Part shown: positions 8,080-15,304 of the stretch, piece by piece
How positions within the stretch are numbered: position 1 is the first letter of the stretch
Layout: each line of letters starts with the position of its first letter
NCBI GenBank assembly: GCA_023447335.1
Contig: JAEXOD010000168.1
Span: 1 to 28,763, forward strand
Source: Bacteroidota bacterium
Lineage (GTDB): Bacteria > Bacteroidota > Ignavibacteria > Ignavibacteriales > Melioribacteraceae
Length of the DNA stretch: 28,763 bases
Reading direction: 5' to 3'
Made by a program: the position numbers and the translations under genes
The notes under the pieces: model-generated
What the model was told of the DNA's origin: nothing
The model's database searches: none
Seen by the model: the letters and a program-made list of their open reading frames with translations, nothing else

Positions 8080-8565
8080 TTAAATCTTTTTAGCCGATGA
8101 ATAATTATCAATATCGTAAATTATCGTTTTTTCGGGCATTGGTATTCGTCTTAATTTAACCTTCGCTTTAGTTAAAAATTCTTCTGCTCGAGTATTGTGA
8201 TAATCAGAAAAAATAACGATTTCTATAATTCCGGCAGCAATTAAAGCTTTTGCACAGTTAGTGCAAGGCATATTAGTAACATAAGCGGTTGCACCTTTTG
8301 TTGATACACCATGAATAGAACATTGTAATAATGCGTTCATTTCGGCATGGATTGTTCTAATGCAATGATTATCTTCAATAATACAACCGTCGTCTTCACA
8401 ATGTCCGTCACCAGGAATTGAACCGTTATAACCGGTAGATAAAATTCGCTTATCTTTGACCAATACACAACCGCAATGCATACGTGGGCATGTAGCTCTT
8501 TCCGATACAAGCATTGCTAGTTTTAAGAAATATTCATCCCAAGTCGGGCGTTTATTTGTTGACAT
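8080..8565 (-). CDS. dCMP deaminase family protein
   Basis: Zinc-dependent cytidine/deoxycytidylate deaminase, 161 residues. The zinc site is complete: H73-A-E75 in TIHAEMNAL and PCTNC with C101 and C104. The extra Cys/His-rich segment between residues 46 and 68 (PGDGHCEDDGC and later DNHC) is typical of ComEB/dCMP deaminases, which bind a second zinc and deaminate dCMP to dUMP for thymidylate synthesis. It is the first gene of the deaminase-ppk1-PAP2 operon. I see no shared pathway with polyphosphate; cotranscription may simply be lineage-specific. Confidence 0.92.
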   Translation of the reverse strand: MSTNKRPTWDEYFLKLAMLVSERATCPRMHCGCVLVKDKRILSTGYNGSIPGDGHCEDDGCIIEDNHCIRTIHAEMNALLQCSIHGVSTKGATAYVTNMPCTNCAKALIAAGIIEIVIFSDYHNTRAEEFLTKAKVKLRRIPMPEKTIIYDIDNYSSAKKI

Positions 8566-8872
8566 TCTGTTTTAATTAATTTTTAATAAAACTTTAAATT
8601 ACAAAATTTTTATGAATAAATGAAACAACATTTATATAAATAACATTGTTAAAATAAATATAATTTGAAATTTGCTATATATAGTCTGCCTTTAAATGAG
8701 TTGACTGCATTTATAAATTATACCGGCCGGTTTTAGATTATGAGAAAATAATTATTTTTAAGGAGTTAATTAGGTTTCATAATTTCAATAAAACATGTTA
8801 CAATTAAATAAAAATAGCCAATTCGTTTACGGATTGGCTATTAAAATGAAATATTTAATTTAAATGTTGGTT
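8566..8872. other. AT-rich intergenic region upstream of the dCMP deaminase operon
   Basis: No gene is seen in this 307-base stretch. The half nearest 8566 must hold the promoter of the minus-strand deaminase operon, but I find no clear TTG/TAnnTTTG pair. A GC-only-core palindrome, ACCGGCCGGT, stands at 8722-8731 in otherwise very AT-rich DNA and could be an operator. The end nearest 8872 holds the terminator of the DUF4139 gene. Confidence 0.5.
8807..8842 (-). terminator. Terminator of the DUF4139 gene
   Basis: A perfect 10-bp stem (8813-8822 with 8833-8842, AATAGCCAAT/ATTGGCTATT) encloses a 10-base loop that may pair a little further. On the minus strand it is followed by a T-rich run (complement of the A-rich bases 8807-8814). 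It lies 30 bases past the minus-strand stop codon. Confidence 0.8.
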
Positions 8873-10225
8873 TTAATATGAATATCTTACCCTAATCTTA
8901 AGAGTTGTTTCACTATCTGCTTTTACGGGGACCTTAAATGTTATTTTTGAAGCTGTTTCTTTATCAAATTTGAAATTCGAATCCAATACTTCCCAATTAT
9001 ATCCTAATATTCTTTCAACATCTATTACAACATCTTCTTTTTTACGATTCTTTAATTTTATTTCCCAAGCAGATTCAGAAACTCTATCAGAAATTTGTTT
9101 TTGGTCTGATTGTTTTTCTTCCGCAACGATATCAAAAGCCTCACCGATTTTTAGCTTTAATGTTTCTTTATTTGCCGTATGGTCAATCAAATCTTCACCA
9201 ATAAACTCAACAGATTCGCCGTCACTTTTATAAAGTCTAAACTTACCTTTTGGCATAGGTTTCCCTAAATTATTTTTATCCGAATTTTCGAATTGAATAA
9301 CTACATTAATTTTATTATTCCCATAAATATTGCCTTGGTATAAATATTTTTTTGTTGCAGCAACGTCTTTTGCCGTAAATAAAGAAATTTGCTTGGTTTC
9401 GTTGTTTGCTAAAGTTGTTTTTCTATCTAATTTGTAAATGTGATATTCAAAAAATTCTTTTTCTTGGAATTGATCTCGTGATGCAAAGTCAACTGCCTCA
9501 ACCATATATTTGGGCTTTATATAGTTTCCTCTACCGGTTAGTTCGTTAACTCTATTAACATCTCCCGCAACAAGTTTTAATTCTGCATCTTTAAATGTCG
9601 TTCCGCTATTGTTTAATATACTTACCCAAGAATTAAGGTCTAGTTTTGTGTCATTTTCGTTAATGACGGCAACATACTCGGCAGACCAGTTCATTCCGCC
9701 GGTTTGGTAAGATAAATCAACCTTTTGTTTACCTGTTATTTTAGAATCAACTAACCATACAAGCGTGGGTTTTGTAATTAAACCGGATGGCAAACTCTCA
9801 ACCGAAAAACGATATTTATCAACGTTGGGCAACATTGTTAAACCACCGTTTTTAGTTTGTAAAACAATTTGATTCCCCTCTGCCGAAAGTAGTTTTCCCT
9901 CAACTAATTCGCCTTTTTCATTTATTAGCTGAATATTATTATCAATATATTTGTCTAAAATTTTACTCATCCCCACTAAATCGTAACGATAATTTTGTTC
10001 CAAAACAGTACCGTCTAAATCGAAATGAACGCTCGTAGGATCAATTAAAACAGCTACATCGGTAATCTTAACTTCACTTAATCCTTTCGCAATATCCATA
10101 TCTCTAACTTCTTTTATAACGCCTAAATTGTTATTATATACTGTAACTTTAGTCTCTTTTACTTCTTGAGCTAATAAAACGGAACCGAGCGTTAAAACAA
10201 ATAAAATTATCTTGATATTTTTCAT
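8873..10225 (-). CDS. Exported DUF4139 domain protein
   Basis: Secreted or periplasmic protein of 450 residues with a signal peptide cleaved near LLAQ (residue 20). The mature part begins with a VTVYNNNLGVIKEVR strand and continues into the DUF4139 domain. Recognisable parts are LTMLPNVDKYRFSVESLP, the SYQTGGMNWSAEYVAVI core, and a C-terminal immunoglobulin-like region ending TTLKIRVRYSY. Family members are widespread in Bacteroidetes and Chlorobi; no biochemical role is known to me. AAAGG stands about eight bases before the ATG. It is transcribed alone, with a promoter match at 10261-10291 and a terminator at 8807-8842. Confidence 0.88.
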   Translation of the reverse strand: MKNIKIILFVLTLGSVLLAQEVKETKVTVYNNNLGVIKEVRDMDIAKGLSEVKITDVAVLIDPTSVHFDLDGTVLEQNYRYDLVGMSKILDKYIDNNIQLINEKGELVEGKLLSAEGNQIVLQTKNGGLTMLPNVDKYRFSVESLPSGLITKPTLVWLVDSKITGKQKVDLSYQTGGMNWSAEYVAVINENDTKLDLNSWVSILNNSGTTFKDAELKLVAGDVNRVNELTGRGNYIKPKYMVEAVDFASRDQFQEKEFFEYHIYKLDRKTTLANNETKQISLFTAKDVAATKKYLYQGNIYGNNKINVVIQFENSDKNNLGKPMPKGKFRLYKSDGESVEFIGEDLIDHTANKETLKLKIGEAFDIVAEEKQSDQKQISDRVSESAWEIKLKNRKKEDVVIDVERILGYNWEVLDSNFKFDKETASKITFKVPVKADSETTLKIRVRYSY

Positions 10226-10260
10226 TTTATTACCTTTAGTTAATTAAATTACTTAATTTA

Positions 10261-10291
10261 CAAAGCTAAAAATATTTTGTTCCTTTTCCAA
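10261..10291 (-). promoter_or_regulatory. Bacteroidetes-type promoter of the DUF4139 gene
   Basis: On the minus strand the sequence reads TTG (10291-10289), 20 bases, then TAGCTTTG (10268-10261). This matches the primary-sigma consensus of Bacteroidetes (TTG at -33, TAnnTTTG at -7, spacer about 17-23). The predicted start of transcription is about 30 bases before the ATG at 10225. In AT-rich DNA a chance match is possible. Confidence 0.5.
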
Positions 10292-10413
10292 TCCAAAAAA
10301 AATAGCAAATTAAAATAGTTTGTATTTAACTAAACAATCCTTTGGAATTTAAAAAAATTGTGTTAATTTTTAATTTCAAGATAAAAGAAATAATATGTTT
10401 AATATAGGTGAAT

Positions 10414-11832
10414 ATGAGTTCTGAGACAGTTAAACGCGCGTTAGGATTAGATGCTTTAAGAGGTTTTGCGATATTGACAATGTTTTTATCGGGGTTGGTT
10501 CCTTTCTATAAAAACACTTTACCAAATTGGATGTATCATGCACAGGTGCCGCCTCCGTTACATAAGTTTAATCCCGGTTTACCCGGCATAACATGGGTAG
10601 ACTTAGTATTTCCGTTTTTTATCTTTTCTATGGGGGCAGCAATTCCTTTAGCTTTAACAAAAAGAATTGAGTCCGGGTTAAGTACATCAAAAATTATTTT
10701 GCAAACTTTAGAGAGGTTTGTTTTATTAGCCGGATTTGCAATTTTTATTCAACATGTTAAACCATATGCGTTAAATCCTTCTCCTACAACCGGAACATGG
10801 TTAATTGCATTATTAGGGTTTATTTTATTGTTTCCCGTTTTATATCGTTTTCCAAAGGAGTTTAGTAAAAAGTATGTTAATATTATTAAAATTCTTGGTT
10901 TAATTTGTGTGGTTGTTCTTTTATCGTTATTAAAGTATCCAAACAAAACAGGATTTTTATTAACTCGCAGTGATATTATTATTCTTGTCTTAGCAAATGT
11001 TGCTTTTTTCGGAACATTAATTTGGTATTTTACAAAGGATAATATTCTTGTTAGACTTGGAATCTTCGGATTTTTAATTGCCTTTAGATTAGGACATAGT
11101 GAGATCGGATTTGTAAAAGAATTATGGGGTTATACTCCCTTCTCTTGGCTTTATACATTATACTATTTGCAATACTTATTTGTATTAATTCCCGGTACAA
11201 TTATCGGCGATATGCTTGTTAATTGGATGACCCAAAAAAGCGATAGAATTGAATCCGGATTAAGCAATACAAAACTTAAAGTGTTTTGTGGTTTGATGAT
11301 ATCAATCACAATTATCGTATTGACCGGGTTACAATCTAGATTACCGTTACTAACATTAGGTTTAGTTGTTAGTTGGGCAATTATAACCTATTACTTTATT
11401 AAAGATGCAAAGTCTCAAAATGATATTTTATTTAAAAAGTTTTATTATTGGGGTATTTACTTTTTATTGTTAGGGTTGTTTTTCGAACCTTACGAAGGGG
11501 GTATTAAAAAAGACCATCCTACATTAAGCTATTATTTTGTAACCGTAGGGTTGGCAATATTCACATTAATCGCATTTATTATAATTATTGATATACTTAA
11601 GCAAGGTAAATATTTAGATATACTAATTACGAACGGTCAAAATCCGATGATAGCATATGCGGGAATATCAAATTTAATTCCGCCTTTGTTAGGTATTACG
11701 GGGTTGGCAGATTTATTAAATCTACTAGTTATAAATCCATGGATGGGGTTTGTTAAGGGAGTTGTTATTACACTGATGTTGGGAATAATAGTAAAATATT
11801 TTACAAAATATAAAATCTTTTTAAGAACATAG
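10414..11832 (+). CDS. DUF5009 multi-pass membrane protein (heparan-alpha-glucosaminide acetyltransferase-like)
   Basis: Polytopic membrane protein of about 472 residues with some 11-12 hydrophobic segments. The N-terminus (RALGLDALRGFAILTMFLSG) and FPFFIFSMGAAIPLAL near residue 68 are signatures of the DUF5009/COG4299 group, which is related to lysosomal heparan-alpha-glucosaminide N-acetyltransferase and the wider acyltransferase membrane families. A role in transmembrane acetylation of a sugar is inferred from that kinship only. The ATG at 10414 is chosen; an in-frame GTG at 10408 is possible, but the AGGTGA before the ATG suits the later start better. The stop lies 16 bases before the DUF1015 gene, so the two are probably cotranscribed to the terminator at 13110. 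Confidence 0.85.
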   Translation: MSSETVKRALGLDALRGFAILTMFLSGLVPFYKNTLPNWMYHAQVPPPLHKFNPGLPGITWVDLVFPFFIFSMGAAIPLALTKRIESGLSTSKIILQTLERFVLLAGFAIFIQHVKPYALNPSPTTGTWLIALLGFILLFPVLYRFPKEFSKKYVNIIKILGLICVVVLLSLLKYPNKTGFLLTRSDIIILVLANVAFFGTLIWYFTKDNILVRLGIFGFLIAFRLGHSEIGFVKELWGYTPFSWLYTLYYLQYLFVLIPGTIIGDMLVNWMTQKSDRIESGLSNTKLKVFCGLMISITIIVLTGLQSRLPLLTLGLVVSWAIITYYFIKDAKSQNDILFKKFYYWGIYFLLLGLFFEPYEGGIKKDHPTLSYYFVTVGLAIFTLIAFIIIIDILKQGKYLDILITNGQNPMIAYAGISNLIPPLLGITGLADLLNLLVINPWMGFVKGVVITLMLGIIVKYFTKYKIFLRT

Positions 11833-11848
11833 AATAACGAGGAAAAAT

Positions 11849-13081
11849 ATGGCAGTAATAAGACCTTTTAGAGCAGTAAGACCGGTAAAAGAGGTTGCTC
11901 ATTTGGTGGCAAGTGTACCCTACGATGTAGTAAACAAAGAAGAAAGTGCAGAATTAGCAAAAGGGAACCCTATTAGTTTTTTGCGAGTTACAAGAAGCGA
12001 AATAGAGATTATGGAAAAAATAAATCCTTATACAGCAGAAGTTTATAAAAAGGCGAAAGACAACTATAAAAGATTAAAAGATGAGGCTCCTTTAATCCAA
12101 GAAGAAAAACCGTGTTTTTATGTTTACAAATTAATAATGGGACAGCAAGAACAAATTGGTATTGCAGCTACTTTTGCCGTGGATGATTATGACAAAGATG
12201 TAATAAAAAAACACGAAAAGACCAGAAAAGAAAAAGAGGATGATAGAACAAACCATATAATAACTACCGAAGCACAAACGGGAGCTGTATTTTTAACATA
12301 TAAAGATGTTGAAAAAATAGACGTTATTGTTAATAAAACAATTGCGGAAACAGATCCTTTATATGATTTTACGGCGCCGGACGGAATTAAACATATTTTG
12401 TGGGTTATGCCGGAAAAATATGAAGACATTGTTGTGAAAGAAATTGGCAAAGTAAAATTTTTATATATTGCAGATGGTCACCATAGAGCAGCAAGTGCAA
12501 GCCGAGCAAGAAAAGTTAAACAGGAAAATAATCCGTTGCATACCGGAAATGAAGAGTACAACTACTTCTTTGCAGTTCTTTTTCCGGCAAAACAATTAAA
12601 AATAATGCCCTATAACAGAGTCGTACATGATTTAAAACAAACCGGAGAGGAGTTTTTGCAAAATATAAGTAAAAACTTTACTGTTGAAAAAACAGGAGAA
12701 CCAAATCCCCCTAAACGTAAAACTATTTCCATGTATTTTGAGAAAGAATGGTACTTATTAACTCCGAATAAAAATGTTAAAGAAGCAGATAATGTAGGAG
12801 ATAATTTGGATGTAAGTATTTTACAAAATTATTTATTAGAACCCGTATTCGGAATAAAAGACCCCAGAACCGATCACAATGTAGATTTTATCGGCGGAAT
12901 AAGAGGTACGGCTGAATTAGAGAAACTTGTAAATAACGGAAAAGCTGCGGTAGCTTTTTCGATGTATCCTTTAAGTGTAGATGACTTAATAAATATTTCT
13001 GATGCAGGTGAAATAATGCCTCCAAAATCTACTTGGTTTGAACCAAAGTTACGTGACGGTTTGCTTGTACACGAAATTTAA
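11849..13081 (+). CDS. DUF1015 family protein
   Basis: Soluble protein of 410 residues, full length for DUF1015. The start VIRPFRAVRPVKEVAHLVAS, VPYDVVNKEES, NPISFLRV, and the central YIADGHHRAAS with D209-G-H-H-R213 are all family hallmarks. In Bacteroidetes the family is often next to serine biosynthesis genes, but not here. The DGHHR motif resembles the catalytic GxxRxxA/DGHHR element of ParB-like nucleotide-binding proteins, including archaeal serine kinase SerK; this similarity is noted by eye. The enzymatic role is therefore unproven. A good start: GAGGAAAAAT places GAGG about nine bases before the ATG. Confidence 0.9.
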   Translation: MAVIRPFRAVRPVKEVAHLVASVPYDVVNKEESAELAKGNPISFLRVTRSEIEIMEKINPYTAEVYKKAKDNYKRLKDEAPLIQEEKPCFYVYKLIMGQQEQIGIAATFAVDDYDKDVIKKHEKTRKEKEDDRTNHIITTEAQTGAVFLTYKDVEKIDVIVNKTIAETDPLYDFTAPDGIKHILWVMPEKYEDIVVKEIGKVKFLYIADGHHRAASASRARKVKQENNPLHTGNEEYNYFFAVLFPAKQLKIMPYNRVVHDLKQTGEEFLQNISKNFTVEKTGEPNPPKRKTISMYFEKEWYLLTPNKNVKEADNVGDNLDVSILQNYLLEPVFGIKDPRTDHNVDFIGGIRGTAELEKLVNNGKAAVAFSMYPLSVDDLINISDAGEIMPPKSTWFEPKLRDGLLVHEI

Positions 13082-13109
13082 GTATTAAAATATTAATTTT
13101 TCATTTATG

Positions 13110-13134
13110 ACCCGCTGAAATATGCGGGTTTTTT
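13110..13134 (+). terminator. Rho-independent terminator after the DUF5009-DUF1015 pair
   Basis: Stem ACCCGC (13110-13115) pairs with GCGGGT (13124-13129) around an eight-base loop and runs straight into six T residues. It begins 29 bases past the stop codon of the DUF1015 gene and 20 bases before the CRP-like site, so it separates the two transcription units. Confidence 0.9.
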
Positions 13135-13153
13135 GTTTGCCATTCTTCTAAAA

Positions 13154-13171
13154 TTGTGATCTGTATCACAA
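13154..13171. promoter_or_regulatory. CRP/FNR-family-like operator
   Basis: The site reads TTGTGA-TCTGTA-TCACAA: two perfect six-base half-sites around a six-base spacer. It contains the CRP consensus TGTGA-N6-TCACA without mismatch. It lies between the terminator at 13110-13134 and the T9SS cargo gene that starts at 13307. Its centre is 144 bases before that ATG. Which CRP/FNR-family regulator binds it is unknown; none is encoded in the window. Confidence 0.65.
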
Positions 13172-13219
13172 ATAATTGCAGAATTCCTAAATACCCAAGA
13201 ATTTGATAAAAAAATAAAC

Positions 13220-13227
13220 TACTTTTG
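13220..13227 (+). promoter_or_regulatory. Possible -7 element of the T9SS cargo gene
   Basis: TACTTTTG matches TAnnTTTG. No well-spaced TTG lies 17-23 bases upstream (the nearest TTTG is only 14 bases away), so the -33 box is weak or absent. That would suit a promoter needing an activator. A start of transcription about six bases downstream would put the CRP-like site centre near -70. This is inference from a short motif. Confidence 0.3.
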
Positions 13228-13306
13228 TTTAAACCCTTTAAACCAAGATTAAAATCGGATTGTTTAAAATTAAAATTCAAACAAAAACTAAATAAATAGG
13301 TGTTAA

Positions 13307-15154
13307 ATGCAAAAAAGACTATCATATTTTCTCTTTTTAATGTTTGTAGGTAGTTTAATGATGGCACAAACTGCCGTTCCTACAAACTTAACTGCCCAAG
13401 TTGAAGAATGGGGAGTTAGAAAAAACGTTAACCTAACTTGGGAACACGAATTAACAGCTCCCGAAGTAGTGTTCGAAATTTACAAACAGTCCGATGAAAA
13501 CGGAGAGTTTATAAAAATTCAAAACAGATTTCCCAAAAAGACATTCAAAGATTTTTTTGTTCAAACAGGCAAAACATACAAATACTATGTGGTCGCTAAA
13601 TCAAACAATGTTTTAAGCGAAAACAGTGATACTGTTAGTGTAACTATTGAAGAGCCTATAGTTGTAACCGGTACCGTTAGCGGTGTAGTAACAGATGAAA
13701 ATACCGGAGCAGGCTTAAATCATGCAAAATTAGTATTTATTCCAAAATCAAATCATTTCCACTTTTCAACTAACACCGTTACGGATAGTTTAGGAAATTA
13801 CGTCGTAGAACTGAAAGAAGGGGAATATTATATTTATATTGCAAAACAATTTTATAAATACGAGTATTATGAAAACGCTACACGAATAAACAATGCAACT
13901 GCCGTAACAGTATCTGCATCTACTCCGTTAACTGTAAATATTGCATTAGCTCCGTTTGTAATTCCTACTACTTATACCGTAAAAGGGAAAGTAACTGACG
14001 AAACCGGAAATCCTTTGCGTGCAAAAGTAAAAGCACTAATTCAAAACAGGGGATTAAATCAAGCTAAATTTTGCATGACCGATAGCGAAGGAAATTACAA
14101 AATTAAATTAAGAGAAAACGATACAATTATTGTTTATGCTGACCCAATGAATTTTAATTATTTGCCCGAATATTACAATGATAAACTTACCGCTCCCGAA
14201 GCAGATGTTTTAGTTATGACTACCAGTTTGGACAGTGTTAATTTTGCACTTTCACAACGTACTCCTTATGCAAATTCAATTAGCGGTATGTTGAAAGATA
14301 CTTTAGGTATGCCGATAATAGGTAACGTTACTGCTTTTAGAATGCATGACGGACATAGACCGTTTAAGGTTAGTACGGTAAGTGATTCAACCGGAGCTTT
14401 TTTAATTTCTGATTTGTTACCCGGAAACTATTATGTTTTTGCCTGCTCATTCCCTGATTATATACCGACGTTCTTTAGATATGACGGTACTTTAGCATTA
14501 CACAGACATCAGGCAGATAGTTTAGTAATTACCGAAAATTCAGTATTAACCGGAATTGATTTTACTTTATTAAATAGAGTTTATAACGGAAACGGAATGA
14601 TAACGGGAACGGTTTCCGAAGAAAACAATATCCCAATTAACGGTGCAATAATTGTTGCAGTTAACGAAAACGGAAAATTAATTTCTTCTGCCGTTACTGA
14701 TAATGAAGGTAATTATTCTTTAAGTAATTTGGGAGTAGATAATTATAGTTTAACTATTAATAAATTCGATTATAACGAAGCACAAATTAATAATATTCAA
14801 GTTTTTGAAAATAATTTGTATTCAGCAATTGCAAATGTTAGTTTAACTCCCGAAACAATAACCGAAGTAGAAAACGAAGTAAATATTCCTTCTAACTTTA
14901 GCTTAAGTCAAAATTATCCAAATCCGTTTAATCCGGAAACAACTATTAGTTTTAATTTACCGTCACAACAGCAAGTTACATTAAAAATATATGATATTTT
15001 GGGTAATGAAGTTGCTACTTTGATGAATGAAACTAAACAAGCAGGTAGTTATGAAATTAAATTTAATGCATCAAAACTTTCCAGCGGAATTTACTTCTAT
15101 AGTATTAAATCCGGTGATTTTAGCAAAACAATGAAGATGACTCTTATTAAATAA
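13307..15154 (+). CDS. T9SS-secreted protein with carboxypeptidase-regulatory-like repeats
   Basis: Secreted protein of 615 residues. A signal peptide ends at MMA-Q (residue 20/21). Residues about 22-115 form a fibronectin type III-like domain, followed by four repeats of the CarboxypepD_reg/Cna-B-like beta-sandwich type, starting near residues 120, 225, 322 and 428. They are recognised by GxVxDExG and TDSxGNY-type motifs (TDSLGNY, TDSEGNY, SDSTGAF, TDNEGNY). Residues about 530-615 are a T9SS type A sorting domain, with SQNYPNPFNPETTISF, a KIYDILGNEV strand, SSGIYFYSIKSG and the tail MKMTLIK. The protein should cross the outer membrane and be anchored or released at the surface. No enzymatic domain is visible; adhesion or a structural role is likely. 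It is monocistronic, with a CRP-like site upstream and a terminator downstream. Confidence 0.92.
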   Translation: MQKRLSYFLFLMFVGSLMMAQTAVPTNLTAQVEEWGVRKNVNLTWEHELTAPEVVFEIYKQSDENGEFIKIQNRFPKKTFKDFFVQTGKTYKYYVVAKSNNVLSENSDTVSVTIEEPIVVTGTVSGVVTDENTGAGLNHAKLVFIPKSNHFHFSTNTVTDSLGNYVVELKEGEYYIYIAKQFYKYEYYENATRINNATAVTVSASTPLTVNIALAPFVIPTTYTVKGKVTDETGNPLRAKVKALIQNRGLNQAKFCMTDSEGNYKIKLRENDTIIVYADPMNFNYLPEYYNDKLTAPEADVLVMTTSLDSVNFALSQRTPYANSISGMLKDTLGMPIIGNVTAFRMHDGHRPFKVSTVSDSTGAFLISDLLPGNYYVFACSFPDYIPTFFRYDGTLALHRHQADSLVITENSVLTGIDFTLLNRVYNGNGMITGTVSEENNIPINGAIIVAVNENGKLISSAVTDNEGNYSLSNLGVDNYSLTINKFDYNEAQINNIQVFENNLYSAIANVSLTPETITEVENEVNIPSNFSLSQNYPNPFNPETTISFNLPSQQQVTLKIYDILGNEVATLMNETKQAGSYEIKFNASKLSSGIYFYSIKSGDFSKTMKMTLIK

Positions 15155-15173
15155 CATCACCCCCTAGTTAAAC

Positions 15174-15217
15174 GGGCAGACGCGAAATTAATTAAAGTAG
15201 TGTCTGCCCTTTTTTTT
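15174..15217 (+). terminator. Terminator of the T9SS cargo gene
   Basis: An eight-base GC-rich stem, GGGCAGAC (15174-15181) with GTCTGCCC (15202-15209), has a 20-base loop and leads directly into eight T residues. It begins 19 bases after the stop codon. Confidence 0.9.
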
Positions 15218-15304
15218 GTCTATACATTAAGAAGAAAATTTTTTGATTAAATAAATTTTTAACTTAAATTTAAAGTTTGAAATAAATTTTTGATATCAAA
15301 AATA

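Noticed and set aside
8701..8724. TTGACT followed by a TATA-like string, resembling a sigma-70 promoter on the plus strand
   Set aside because: The spacing of about 12 bases is too short, and no plus-strand gene follows.
13101..13367. Minus-strand open frame of 88 codons
   Set aside because: It spans a terminator, the CRP-like site and the signal peptide of the next gene, so it is not a credible gene.
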